Assembly (NCBI RefSeq): GCF_000739015.1 | Contig: NZ_JPUG01000047.1 | Location: forward strand, 1-64,000 | Source: Microvirga sp. BSC39 | GTDB taxonomy: Bacteria > Pseudomonadota > Alphaproteobacteria > Rhizobiales > Beijerinckiaceae | DNA: 64,000 nucleotides | Direction: 5' to 3' | In this document: positions 48,635 through 57,394 of the stretch, piece after piece | Layout: each line of letters begins with the position of its first letter | How positions within the stretch are numbered: position 1 is the stretch's first letter | Notes under the pieces: model-generated | Database searches by the model: none | What the model was told of the DNA's origin: nothing | The model's input: only the letters and a program-made list of their open reading frames with translations | Translations under genes and position numbers: made by a program

Positions 48635-48688
48635 AAAGCATCGGATCCGATCCCAAAAGTGCAAGTCCACTTTTGGGTCCGATGCTTT
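48635..48688. repeat. Long imperfect inverted repeat
   Basis: AAAGCATCGGA-TCCGATCCCAAAAGTG (48635-48661) and CACTTTTGGGTCCGATGCTTT (48668-48688) are complementary except for a 6-nt insert. The element lies between convergent genes and includes the stop codon of the leftward one, so it may serve as a bidirectional terminator. Confidence 0.7.
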
Positions 48689-48950
48689 AGCGCAGGACAG
48701 CGGTCAGCAGCAGGGTGGTGCCCGCCGCCGAGGTCGAAAGGGCCACGATCATCGCCCAGATGTGCAGCCGGTCCCGCTCCTCCTGATTGAGCAGGGGACG
48801 GTAGCGCGCATCGGAGCGGCCGAAGATGAAGCTGACGTTCCGTGCCGGCCGCGGATCGTGGGGCATCACGCAGAAGCTCGACCGGGCCACGGATCGCACC
48901 GGCTGGGGTTGAACGCTGTAGGACGGCTCGCGAGACATCGGCGGGTTCAT
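48687..48950 (-). CDS. Small hypothetical membrane protein
   Basis: 87 residues with a polar N-terminal half (several Pro and Arg) and one C-terminal transmembrane helix (HIWAMIVALSTSAAGTTLLLTAVL), suggesting a tail-anchored protein. Start could also be the ATG at 48938. No family is recognised. The stop codon lies within the inverted repeat at 48635-48688. Confidence 0.55.
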   Translation of the reverse strand: MNPPMSREPSYSVQPQPVRSVARSSFCVMPHDPRPARNVSFIFGRSDARYRPLLNQEERDRLHIWAMIVALSTSAAGTTLLLTAVLR

Positions 48951-49139
48951 GGCTTGACGCTACACAGGAAGAGATCGTGAGTGAGAGGCTCGCCTCCCAG
49001 CCGTGAAGGAGAGGTAAAGGCGCCGAATTGCTTCCCATCATTGTAAATCAAGTCTTTACGAGCCGCTGCAGATCAGGCCTGGCGGTTGAGCACAGGGCGA
49101 TATCCTGCTGGACCACAGGAAGCGGGACGCGAACCGGCC

Positions 49140-49393
49140 GGTCCTGCGCCTACCTGATCTTCTTCCGCCTGCTCGCGCGGGCCGGCGCCACCAATGTGGG
49201 GCTCGTGACCTTCCTCATCCCGGTGAGCGCCATTCTGCTCGGGGTGCTGATCCTCGGTGAGGCGCTCGCGGCGCGGCACTTTGCCGGCATGGCGCTGATC
49301 GGCTTAGGCCTCATCCTCATCGACGGCCGCGCGGTGTCGGCCGTGACTGCGCGGTTCAGCGGGAAGCGGCTGGCGCCGCGCGGAAACGGTTGA
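49140..49393 (+). pseudogene. Remnant of a DMT/EamA-family transporter
   Basis: Only the last two transmembrane helices of an EamA permease are recognisable: AYLIFFRLLARAGATNVGL, VTFLIPVSAILLGVLILGEAL and FAGMALIGLGLILIDGRA. The upstream DNA (49028-49139) encodes no family sequence although the frame stays open to an ATG at 49028. The rest of the gene has been lost. Its 3' end overlaps the convergent gene by 38 nt. Confidence 0.7.
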
Positions 49394-50309
49394 ACATCAT
49401 GTCCGGCGCGCTGGTGTTGTGGCGCGACGGCACGAGCCGGCCCATCCAGGCATCCGTCGCCTTGCCGCCCCGGAAATTCATGATCGGCTCCTCGCGCCAG
49501 GAGCGCGCGCCTTCCTCCCGCACGGCGACGCGGGCCACGTCCGCGTTGAACTCGGTCACGTACATGGACCGCAGGCCCGCGAAGGGCAGGCCGGAGACCG
49601 CCTGATCGAAGGAGACGTCGAGGGTCATGCGCTCCTCGTTGAGCGCCTTCATGGCGACACTCGCCTTGCCGCCCTTGGCCAGGGTGAGAGTGAAGGTCAT
49701 GGTTGCCGGGTCGAAGGCGACGTCCTTCAGGTTCACCACGGGCCGCTGGTCGAACTCCACCGGGCCGACCAGGAAGGACGAGCCGTAGGAGGTCCAGTCG
49801 AGATGCTCAGGGGGAAGCGGCTTGATGCGCCAGTAGCCGTCGCCCGGATAGATCACGAGCACCTCCACGGCCTTGTCGCCGCGCTTCCTGAGCAGCTGGA
49901 GCATGTGGATGTTGCGCTCGACCCGTGCGCCGATGGTCACGGTCACGTCGCTGGGGCGCCAGAACTCCGTGAAGGACAGGCCGATGATCTGCACGTTGCC
50001 GTCCTCATGGAGGGTCGACATGGTCGGATGCGGCTTGGTGGAGGTCTCCTCCGAGATGTCCTCGCAGGCCGTCCAGTCCGGCTCCCAGCGGTCCTGCTTG
50101 AGGGCTCCCATATAGGCCGGATGCACGGCCTCGATCTGGAAGTGCCGCACCTCCGCCGAGGCGAAGTTGATCGCCACGTTGTCCTTCTCGGCGCAGAGCA
50201 CCGGCTCGCTGGTGTTCGTCACCTCGACCGCTAGGCCGTCGAGCGTCGCGGCGCCGGCCGCGGTGGCAAGTCCAAGGAAGCCGAAGGCAATGAGCCGGGA
50301 AGGGAGCAT
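49356..50309 (-). CDS. Secreted conserved hypothetical protein
   Basis: 317 residues with a signal peptide (MLPSRLIAFGFLGLATAAG, probable cleavage after AGA-ATLDG). The mature protein is rich in beta-strand-like segments (VTVTIGARVERNIHMLQLL, DVAFDPATMTFTLTL). The C-terminal SGLPFAGLRSMYVTEFNADVARV and WMGRLVPSRHNTSAPDMMF look family-specific for Methylobacteriaceae. Function unknown. No operon partner. Confidence 0.75.
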   Translation of the reverse strand: MLPSRLIAFGFLGLATAAGAATLDGLAVEVTNTSEPVLCAEKDNVAINFASAEVRHFQIEAVHPAYMGALKQDRWEPDWTACEDISEETSTKPHPTMSTLHEDGNVQIIGLSFTEFWRPSDVTVTIGARVERNIHMLQLLRKRGDKAVEVLVIYPGDGYWRIKPLPPEHLDWTSYGSSFLVGPVEFDQRPVVNLKDVAFDPATMTFTLTLAKGGKASVAMKALNEERMTLDVSFDQAVSGLPFAGLRSMYVTEFNADVARVAVREEGARSWREEPIMNFRGGKATDAWMGRLVPSRHNTSAPDMMFNRFRAAPAASR

Positions 50310-50539
50310 GGAGGTTGTCCGGTGTTCTGCGGAAGCGGGGCTGGTAGATAGCGCGGACCGACTATGCCGTCGAGCCAGGGACTGTTTGCACGAGGGCCTG
50401 TTGATCCGGCATGGCAGGGGTCACATCTCTGGCATTAGAGATCGGGCCGGGCCTGTGCTAGGGTGCAGGCGAGCTTGAAGCGTGGCTTGACGAGCCTGTG
50501 GCTCCGAAACACCCGATTGTCCGCCAGATGTGAGGCTGT

Positions 50540-51670
50540 TTGCCCGAGTTTTCGATGATGCGCCTGACCTTGAGCCTGTCCGACAATCCCGCCACCACGT
50601 CCGTGGAGCGGGCCATCATGGAGTTCCGCAGCGCCCGTCCCGTCGTGATTGACGGGTCTGAGGGCAGCGCGCTCGTGATCGGCGTCGAGGACCTAGACGG
50701 GGCCAGGGCCGCTGAGATCGGGGCTGTTGCAGGCTCCCATGCCCATCTCGTCCTGCCGGCCGCCAGGCTTCGCCGCCTCGGCCTCGAGCGGGAGGTTCCC
50801 GGGCGCGTGGCCCTGCCGGTGGTCGATGGAAGCCGCGTGGAAGCCTTGGCTCTTAGAACAGATGGCCGCATCGATGCGCCGGTTCGTGCGATTGACGCCC
50901 TCGACGAGGAGGCGCTGGAACTCGCCCGCCTGTCCCTGGTTCTGCCCGCCGTGATCGTGGTGCCGCTGGCGGAAGGCATCGAGATCGATCCGTCGGTGGT
51001 CCGCGTCCCGGGCGAGGCGATCCGCGGCTACCGGCGCGCCAGGGCGGCCGATCTGACAATCGTCAGCCGCGCGCCCGTGCCGCTTGAGGGCGCGCCTGTC
51101 AGCGAATTCGTGGTGTTCCGCGGCGGCGAGGGTCTGCGCGATCAGGTGGCGATCGTCGTGGGCAAGCCGGACCTCTCCAAGCCCGTGTCCGTGCGGCTGC
51201 ATTCCGCCTGCCTCACGGGCGATCTCTTCGGCAGCCTCAAATGCGATTGCGGCGACCAGCTGCGCAATACGGTGCGCTTCATGGCCGAGAACGAGGGCGG
51301 CATCCTGCTCTATCTCGACCAGGAGGGGCGCGGGAACGGCATTGCCAACAAGATCCGGGCCTACAAGCTCCAGTCTCAGGGCTACGACACCTACGACGCC
51401 GACGAGGTGCTGGGCTTCGAGGCGGATCAGCGCCGGTTCGACTTCGCGGCCGTGATGCTGAAGGCGCTCGGCGCCGGCAAGGTCCGGCTGATGACCAACA
51501 ACCCCGAGAAGATCGCAGCCCTCGCCCAAGCGGGGCTCGAGGTGATCTCCGACCACCGGGTGCTGGGCCGCCCCACGGCGGAGAACGTGAGCTATCTGGC
51601 CGCCAAGCGGGATCGGGCCGGGCACTATATCGATCTCGAGGGCATGCTCGCCTGCTCGAGCAAGGACTGA
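50540..51670 (+). CDS. ribA: GTP cyclohydrolase II with degenerate RibB-like N-terminus
   Basis: 376 residues. The C-terminal half (about 175-370) is a complete RibA: zinc site SACLTGDLFGSLKCDCG, YLDQEGRGNGIANKIRAY and TNNPEKIAAL. It opens GTP to the first riboflavin precursor. The N-terminal half begins like RibB (VERAIMEFRSARPVVI) but lacks the acidic DDE/REN-type motif, so it is probably inactive as dihydroxybutanone-phosphate synthase. Start may be any of the ATGs at 50540, 50555 or 50558. Confidence 0.88.
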   Translation: MPEFSMMRLTLSLSDNPATTSVERAIMEFRSARPVVIDGSEGSALVIGVEDLDGARAAEIGAVAGSHAHLVLPAARLRRLGLEREVPGRVALPVVDGSRVEALALRTDGRIDAPVRAIDALDEEALELARLSLVLPAVIVVPLAEGIEIDPSVVRVPGEAIRGYRRARAADLTIVSRAPVPLEGAPVSEFVVFRGGEGLRDQVAIVVGKPDLSKPVSVRLHSACLTGDLFGSLKCDCGDQLRNTVRFMAENEGGILLYLDQEGRGNGIANKIRAYKLQSQGYDTYDADEVLGFEADQRRFDFAAVMLKALGAGKVRLMTNNPEKIAALAQAGLEVISDHRVLGRPTAENVSYLAAKRDRAGHYIDLEGMLACSSKD

Positions 51671-51825
51671 TTTCCCCTTCCGCGAACAAGCCGTTTGATC
51701 ACCCGCAGGACCTGAGGGATTCTGTGGATTCTGTCCGCTGAGCGTGCGGCGCTGGCGGCTCAAGCTCCTGAAATCATTGTCTTCCTTCTTGCCAAACTCC
51801 CCAGTCTTGCAGCTGAGATTGTTTG

Positions 51826-51843
51826 CGTATAGTATACTATACG
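51826..51843. promoter_or_regulatory. 18-bp perfect palindrome before a DUF4198 gene
   Basis: CGTATAGTATACTATACG reads the same on both strands. It ends 6 nt before the first candidate ATG (51850) and 30 nt before the second (51874), a position that would block transcription or initiation when bound. Regulator unknown. Confidence 0.65.
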
Positions 51844-51849
51844 TAGCTT

Positions 51850-52593
51850 ATGAGCATGAGGAGACACCATCGAATGCTGCGCCCATTATCGCTTGCCCTG
51901 GTCATCGCCGGGGCCCTGACGAGTGCCGCCCAGGCCCACGGGATCTGGACGGCCCAACGCCACGGCGACCTTGCCATCGTGTATGGCCACGGCGCCGGGG
52001 ACGATGCCTATAGTCCGGAGAAGGTGAAAAGCGCCGTCTCGTATCTCGCCTCAGGGGAGAAGCGGGACAGCAGGGTCGTGCATCAGGCCAAGAACGCCCT
52101 GGTCGAGCCGGCACAGGATGCGGTCGCCCTGACGGTGATTCTCGACAACGGCATCTGGACGAAAGGCCCCGATGGCAAGTCGGTCAACCGGCCGAAAAGC
52201 CAGGTGACGGGAGCGCAGTCGGCGAGCCACTCCGTCAAGATCAACACGACGATCCTGAAAAGCGGCGGCGCCCCCAAGCCGACCGGGCAGGCGATTGAGA
52301 TCGTTCCTCTCGCCGATCCCATGACCCTGAAGATGGGCGACGATCTTCCCGTTCAGGTGTTCGCGGACGGCAAGCCGCTCGCGGGCGTTCCGCTCTACAC
52401 CGACTATGTCAATGACGGGCATGCGCAGAGCAGCAAGACGGATCAGGATGGGAAGGTGACGCTCTTCGTCCGCAACGACGGACTGAACGTGATTGGCGTC
52501 TCTCACACGAAAAAGACGCCCGACAATGCGGAGGTCGATCAGGTGAGCTACTTCGCGACCCTGTCCTTCACCCTGCCGCACGGCGAGGACTGA
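51850..52593 (+). CDS. DUF4198 periplasmic protein
   Basis: 247 residues. Signal peptide MLRPLSLALVIAGALTSAAQA with probable cleavage directly before HGIWTAQRHGDL, so the mature protein would start with histidine and has further His (YGHGAGDD). The family (COG5266-like) includes periplasmic parts of nickel/cobalt uptake systems. ATG at 51874 gives the standard signal length; 51850 is an alternative. The palindrome upstream suggests specific, perhaps metal-responsive, repression. Confidence 0.85.
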   Translation: MSMRRHHRMLRPLSLALVIAGALTSAAQAHGIWTAQRHGDLAIVYGHGAGDDAYSPEKVKSAVSYLASGEKRDSRVVHQAKNALVEPAQDAVALTVILDNGIWTKGPDGKSVNRPKSQVTGAQSASHSVKINTTILKSGGAPKPTGQAIEIVPLADPMTLKMGDDLPVQVFADGKPLAGVPLYTDYVNDGHAQSSKTDQDGKVTLFVRNDGLNVIGVSHTKKTPDNAEVDQVSYFATLSFTLPHGED

Positions 52594-52628
52594 TCGCGGC
52601 AGGGCCGCACTGTTTCTGAAAAGCGAAG

Positions 52629-52660
52629 GCTGGCCTCTCCTGTGAGAGGCCAGCCGTTTT
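52629..52660. terminator. Bidirectional terminator hairpin
   Basis: GCTGGCCTCTC (52629-52639) and GAGAGGCCAGC (52644-52654) form an 11-bp stem with a 4-nt loop, followed by CGTTTT on the plus strand. Placed between the convergent DUF4198 and M20 genes. Confidence 0.85.
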
Positions 52661-52662
52661 CG

Positions 52663-53832
52663 TTAGCGCGCCGGCATGCCGGTTTCGACGATCTTCGCCC
52701 ACAGCGACACGCCGTAGGGGCTCGCCTCGTCGTTGAAGTCGTAGGCCGGGTGGTGGACGCCGGCCGTGTCGCCGTTGCCGAGGAAGATGTAGGCGCCCGG
52801 CCGCTGCTCCAGCATGTAGGAGAAATCCTCCGCGCCCATGAGCGGCGGCACGGTGGTGTCCACCGCGTTCTCGCCGGCCACCGCACGGGCGACGTTCGCC
52901 ATGAACTCGGTCTTGTCGGGATCGTTCATGGTCACCGGATAGCCGCGGTCGTACTCCACCTCGGCTTTCGCCCCGAAGGCCGCGCACACGTTCTCGACGA
53001 TGGCGCGGATGCGGGTCTCGGCGAGGTCGCGGACCTCAGGCGAGAGGGTGCGCACGGTGCCGAGCAGCATGGCCGTCTGCGGGATCACGTTGAAGGCCTC
53101 GCCGGCCTTCACGGTGCAGACGGACACCACCACGGATTCGAGCGGGTCGGCGTTGCGCGAGGCAATCGTCTGCAGGGCCGTGATTACATGCGCTGAAATC
53201 ACCACCGGGTCGATACAGTCGTGCGGGCGCGCCGCGTGGCCGCCCTTGCCTTCGATGGTGATCATGAACCGGTCGGCGGCCGCCATCATGGCGCCGGCCC
53301 GGATGGCGAACTGGCCGACGGGAATGCCCGGCATGTTGTGCATGCCGTAGACCTCCTGCACGCCGAAGCGCTCCATGAGGCCGTCCTTCACCATCTCGTT
53401 GCCGCCGCCGCCGCCTTCTTCCGCCGGCTGGAAGATCACCACCGCGGTGCCGTCGAAGTTGCGCGTCTCGGCCAGGTACTTGGCGGCGCCCAGCAGCATG
53501 GCGGTGTGCCCGTCATGGCCGCAGGCATGCATCTTGCCCGGGACCTTGGAGGCGTGGGGAACGTTCGTCGCCTCGTCGATGGGAAGCGCGTCCATGTCGG
53601 CGCGAAGGCCGATGACCCGGCCCGAGTTGTTCGTGCGCCCCTTGATGACGCCCACGACGCCGGTCCGCCCGAGGCCGGTCACGACGTCGTCGCAGCCGAA
53701 GCTCTTCAGCTTCTCGGCCACGATTCCGGCGGTGCGGTGAACGTCGAACAGGAGCTCCGGGTTTTCGTGGAAGTCGCGACGCCAGGCGGTGATTTCATCG
53801 GCGAGATCGGCGACGCGGTTGATGATCGGCAT
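52663..53832 (-). CDS. M20-family amidohydrolase (hippurate hydrolase-like)
   Basis: 389-residue metallopeptidase that hydrolyses N-acyl amino acids or related amides. Metal ligands are seen in LRADMDALP, HACGHDGHTAMLLGAA, FQPAEEGGGGGNEM, YGMHNMPG and near the C-terminus (LMGAEDFSYML). A dimerisation lid follows GKGGHAARPHD. ATG at 53832 is used since earlier codons do not match the family. Confidence 0.92.
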   Translation of the reverse strand: MPIINRVADLADEITAWRRDFHENPELLFDVHRTAGIVAEKLKSFGCDDVVTGLGRTGVVGVIKGRTNNSGRVIGLRADMDALPIDEATNVPHASKVPGKMHACGHDGHTAMLLGAAKYLAETRNFDGTAVVIFQPAEEGGGGGNEMVKDGLMERFGVQEVYGMHNMPGIPVGQFAIRAGAMMAAADRFMITIEGKGGHAARPHDCIDPVVISAHVITALQTIASRNADPLESVVVSVCTVKAGEAFNVIPQTAMLLGTVRTLSPEVRDLAETRIRAIVENVCAAFGAKAEVEYDRGYPVTMNDPDKTEFMANVARAVAGENAVDTTVPPLMGAEDFSYMLEQRPGAYIFLGNGDTAGVHHPAYDFNDEASPYGVSLWAKIVETGMPAR

Positions 53833-53914
53833 GAAGGATCCTCGGGCAGGGAAGCAGGAACCTTCAGCCAAGCAGAGGCAGGGGGCTTCCGTCAACCATT
53901 ACGGCATGCTGGCG

Positions 53915-55126
53915 CTAGAACTTCTTGCGCAGGACGGCCTTGGGGCGGGTGGTGCGGAACTGCCCCTGCTCGATGGCCACGAAGATGAGCACGAGGACCA
54001 CAAGGGCGGTGAACCACCAGACCTGCGTGGTGCCGATGCCGAGGCAGCCAAGCGTATAGGCACAGGCGAAGGCCGCCATGATGCCGGGCGCCACGGTGGC
54101 GCGGTGGCTCTGGATTCCGACAACAGCCCGGTAGAGCAGCAGGCTGGCGGCCACCGCCCCTACGAGGCCGAGCTCGTACCAGATCTCGAACAGCAGGGTG
54201 GAGGGCGCCTTGTGGGGAACCAGGCCGAAATACCGGCCGCGCAGGGCGGTTTCGAGCCCATGCCCCGTGAGCAGCCGCAGCGGCTCGTCGAGAACGATCT
54301 GGCGCCAGATGTCGAGGCTCACCGTGACGGGAGCCTTCGCGCCGAAGAGGATCGCCGCAAGGGGCTTCAGGAGAAAGGGCAGGAGCGGGGCGAGCAGCAG
54401 GAGGCCCGCCATGACCATCCCGACCAGCCGGGGGCCGATGCGGGGGCTCGCGGCCGTGAGAACGAACACGATGGCGCCGGCGGCCAGCCCATAGAGGGGC
54501 AGACCGCCCTGCGTGAGAAGGGCTGCGACCGCAACCGCAAGCGCCAGGGCGACGGCTTCCAGATTCCGCCCACGGGAATGGAGCCAGGCGAGCGCCGGCC
54601 AGACCAGCAGGGCCAGCATGAGCATGCCGCGCTCGAGGCTCAGGCCCTCGGGGTCGAAGCGGCTGCCGCCCCGGATCGCCAGGAGGATGCCGATCACCGC
54701 AGCCAGTCCCACGCCCACGGGCAGGAGATAGAGATTGGCCGCACGCATGCGCTCGGGAACGGCCAGATAGCCGCCCAGCCCCATGAGAAGCATGCCGGCG
54801 ATATTGAACAGGCGCTCCGAGGCCTCGGACAGGAAGGGTGTCCAGACCAGGGACAGCCCGGCCCAGAACAGCAGGACGAGCCCGGCGATTCCGCCCCTGG
54901 AGGTCGCGAGCGCCAGCATCTTCTCCCGGGCATGCTTCGCGCTGCCGTCCAGCACCGAGGCGAGAACGAGGAGAATCACCGCGAGCGGCGCCATCACCAC
55001 GAGGGCGCGCCGCGTGAACAGGGCCGCCAGGGGAACGGCGAAAAACAGCGTCGCGAAGCCGAGGCGCCGCAGCACGGCGGCGGCATCGGCGGAAGGGTTG
55101 GCCGTCTGGGAAACGGGGCGGACCAT
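53915..55126 (-). CDS. O-antigen-ligase/Wzy-like membrane protein
   Basis: 403 residues with about ten to eleven transmembrane helices and a large loop containing LDEPLRLLTGHGLETALRGRYFGLVPHKAPST and FEIWYELGLVGAV, the pattern of Wzy_C-type O-antigen ligases. It would polymerise or transfer surface polysaccharide. The start at 55126 is where the hydrophobic pattern begins; the frame is open far upstream but only antisense to the next gene. No glycosyltransferase genes are adjacent. Confidence 0.8.
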   Translation of the reverse strand: MVRPVSQTANPSADAAAVLRRLGFATLFFAVPLAALFTRRALVVMAPLAVILLVLASVLDGSAKHAREKMLALATSRGGIAGLVLLFWAGLSLVWTPFLSEASERLFNIAGMLLMGLGGYLAVPERMRAANLYLLPVGVGLAAVIGILLAIRGGSRFDPEGLSLERGMLMLALLVWPALAWLHSRGRNLEAVALALAVAVAALLTQGGLPLYGLAAGAIVFVLTAASPRIGPRLVGMVMAGLLLLAPLLPFLLKPLAAILFGAKAPVTVSLDIWRQIVLDEPLRLLTGHGLETALRGRYFGLVPHKAPSTLLFEIWYELGLVGAVAASLLLYRAVVGIQSHRATVAPGIMAAFACAYTLGCLGIGTTQVWWFTALVVLVLIFVAIEQGQFRTTRPKAVLRKKF

Positions 55127-55249
55127 GCTTTGGGCTATCGACCTTGGGACGTTCGGGACCGGGAGCCTAATGGACGAAGTCGCCAAAAGCTGTAGGTGTC
55201 GTGCAACACATCTCTGTTCCTTTGGTCTCTCCGGGAGAGCACGGCCCCC

Positions 55250-56380
55250 ATGGCATCGAGCGCCAAAACCAACCGCAAGCACCTCCTCCTGGTCGGCGGC
55301 GGGCATGCTCACGTTCTGGTGCTGGAGGCCTTTGCCCGCGATCCCGAACCGGGTCTGGCCATCACCCTGGTCAGCAGGAACCGCCTGACGCCCTATTCGG
55401 GCATGCTGCCGGGCCATCTGACAGGCGCCTACACACGGGACGAGATCCACATCGACCTGGAGCGCCTCGCCCGTGCCGCCGGCGCCAGGCTGGTTTTGGA
55501 TGAGGCCATTGGTTTCGACAGTGCTCTCCGGCGCGCGCGGCTGAAGGGCGGCGAGGCATTGGCTTACGACATTCTCTCGGTCGATATCGGCATCACGCCG
55601 GATCTGTCCGGGATCGCCGGAGCCGATGAGCATGCGCTCGCCGTCAAACCCATCGGCAGCCTGCTGGAGAAATGGGACCGGCTCGCGGAGAAGGCTCTCG
55701 CGCCCGACGGTCCCCGACGCTTCGCCATCGTCGGCGGCGGGGCTGCCGGAATCTGCCTTGCCTTCGCGGTCCGGGCATTCTTCACAAAGCGGGTGAGCGA
55801 TTCCATCGAGGTCTCGCTCATCGCTGCGTCCGAAGCATCCGGCATCAATGCAGGCATGCGCAGACGCATCGCGCGGGCGCTCAAGCGCCGCGGAATCGCC
55901 CTTCGTGCCGAGGATGCGGCACTGCGCATCGACCGAGACGGCGTGATGCTGGCGAGCGGCCAGTTCGTGCCGGCCGACGCGGTGCTGGTCTCGACCCATG
56001 CCGCGCCCCCGCCGGTGCTTGCCGCGACGGACTGGGCCAAGGACGAGAGCGGCTTTCTCGCCGTTGGGCCCACGCTTCAGATCCTGAACGACGCGGCCGT
56101 TTTCGCCGTTGGCGACTGCGCGACGATGATCGCCCATCCGCGTCCCAAGGCGGGAGTCTTCGCCGTGCGGCAGGGGCCTGTGCTGGCCCGCAACCTGAGA
56201 CGGGCCGTTCGGGGCGAAGCACTTGAGAGCTACATCCCGCAACGCGATCACCTGCTGCTGATCGCAACCGGCGACGGCCGCGCCATCGGCGGCCGCGGCC
56301 GGTTTCTCGCCTTCGAGGGCCGCCTCGCGTGGCGGCTGAAGGATGCCATCGACCGGCGCTTCATGCGCCGGTTCGGGTGA
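55250..56380 (+). CDS. SelD-associated pyridine-nucleotide-disulfide oxidoreductase
   Basis: 376 residues. FAD motif [20 protein letters not shown] motif RFAIVGGGAAGICLAFAVR and a second FAD motif in VFAVGDCATM. GHAHV after the glycine motif is characteristic of the TIGR03169-type protein that is often fused to or neighbours selenide, water dikinase (SelD). Here it stands alone and no selenium gene is in the window. It ends in LKDAIDRRFMRRF, where the fused versions continue into SelD. Confidence 0.82.
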   Translation: MASSAKTNRKHLLLVGGGHAHVLVLEAFARDPEPGLAITLVSRNRLTPYSGMLPGHLTGAYTRDEIHIDLERLARAAGARLVLDEAIGFDSALRRARLKGGEALAYDILSVDIGITPDLSGIAGADEHALAVKPIGSLLEKWDRLAEKALAPDGPRRFAIVGGGAAGICLAFAVRAFFTKRVSDSIEVSLIAASEASGINAGMRRRIARALKRRGIALRAEDAALRIDRDGVMLASGQFVPADAVLVSTHAAPPPVLAATDWAKDESGFLAVGPTLQILNDAAVFAVGDCATMIAHPRPKAGVFAVRQGPVLARNLRRAVRGEALESYIPQRDHLLLIATGDGRAIGGRGRFLAFEGRLAWRLKDAIDRRFMRRFG

Positions 56381-56402
56381 GCAAGGTCTGCGGCCTTCTT
56401 CG

Positions 56403-56490
56403 CCATCACCAGCCTTGTGCCGGTGATCCCGATCATAACAAGCGCAGCACTCTTCCAATCGGGATGGCCGGGACAGGCCCGGCCATGACG
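56403..56490. repeat. Palindromic repeat, family A
   Basis: CCATCACCAGCCTTGTGCC...GGGATGGCCGGGACAGGCCC and GGCCATGACG, close to the units at 41359-41447, 42857-42945 and 63878-63969. Located between convergent genes. Confidence 0.8.
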
Positions 56491-56503
56491 GCAATGATTC
56501 CAA

Positions 56504-57394
56504 TCACCCCTTCTGCGCGCGGATGAAGTTGATGATGCCGGAAAAATCGTCACCGTCATGGCCGGCATTGGCAAAGAGCGCGTAGAGCTGCGCGGCCTCC
56601 GCGCCGAGCGGTGTCGACGCGCCGGACGCGAGCGCCGCTTCCTGAGCGAGCTTCAGGTCCTTGAGCATCAGGGCGGCGGCGAAGCCCGGCTTGTACTCGT
56701 TGTTGGCGGGCGAGGTCGGCACCGGGCCCGGCACCGGGCAATAGGTGGTGAGCGACCAGCACTGGCCCGAGGACGTTGACGCGACGTCGAAGAGCGCCTG
56801 ATGCGAGAGCCCGAGCTTTTCGCCTAAGACGAAAGCTTCCGCCACGCCGATCATCGAGATGCCGAGAATCATGTTGTTGCAGATCTTCGCCGCCTGACCG
56901 GCGCCCGCCTCGCCGCAATGTACCACCTTCTTGCCCATCCCGGACAGGATCGGCTCGGCGCGGTCGAAAGCCTCTTTCGCGCCGCCGGCCATGAAGGTGA
57001 GCGTTGCGCCCTTCGCGCCGCCGACGCCGCCGGAGACCGGGGCATCGAGGCTCGTGAGATTGCGGTTCTGCTCGCCGGCCATCCCATGCGCCTTGCGGGC
57101 ACTCTCCACATCGATGGTGGAGCAGTCGATCAGCAGCGTGCCGTCCTTCACGGCAGGCAGGATGTCGGTCCAGACCGAGAGCACGTGCTTGCCGGCCGGC
57201 AGCATGGTGATCACGACCTCCGCATCGCGCACCGCGTCGAGGGTCGAGCCGGCAACGCTCACGCCGTCGTTCTTCGCCTGATCACAGGAGACGGGCGACA
57301 GGTCGAAGCCGGTGACTGTGTGCCCGGCCTTGACGAGATTGGCCGCCATGGGCCCGCCCATGTTGCCGAGGCCGATGAACGCGATGGTGGTCAT
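56504..57394 (-). CDS. mmsB: 3-hydroxyisobutyrate dehydrogenase MmsB
   Basis: 296-residue NAD-dependent enzyme of valine degradation, producing methylmalonate semialdehyde. Cofactor motif FIGLGNMGGPMAANLVKAG, substrate motif DAPVSGGVGGAKGATL and catalytic Lys in GQAAKICNNMILGISM. Its start overlaps the stop of the DUF4267 gene by 4 nt, so it is expressed with two small membrane proteins. mmsA and an acyl-CoA dehydrogenase follow on the same strand upstream. Confidence 0.94.
   Translation of the reverse strand: MTTIAFIGLGNMGGPMAANLVKAGHTVTGFDLSPVSCDQAKNDGVSVAGSTLDAVRDAEVVITMLPAGKHVLSVWTDILPAVKDGTLLIDCSTIDVESARKAHGMAGEQNRNLTSLDAPVSGGVGGAKGATLTFMAGGAKEAFDRAEPILSGMGKKVVHCGEAGAGQAAKICNNMILGISMIGVAEAFVLGEKLGLSHQALFDVASTSSGQCWSLTTYCPVPGPVPTSPANNEYKPGFAAALMLKDLKLAQEAALASGASTPLGAEAAQLYALFANAGHDGDDFSGIINFIRAQKG

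Noticed and set aside
50310..50539. FMN riboswitch before ribA
   Set aside because: No conserved FMN-box segments could be found in the 230 bp before the gene.
53915..56503. An 862-codon minus-strand frame
   Set aside because: Only the last 403 codons match a membrane protein family; the upstream part is antisense to the SelD-associated oxidoreductase gene.
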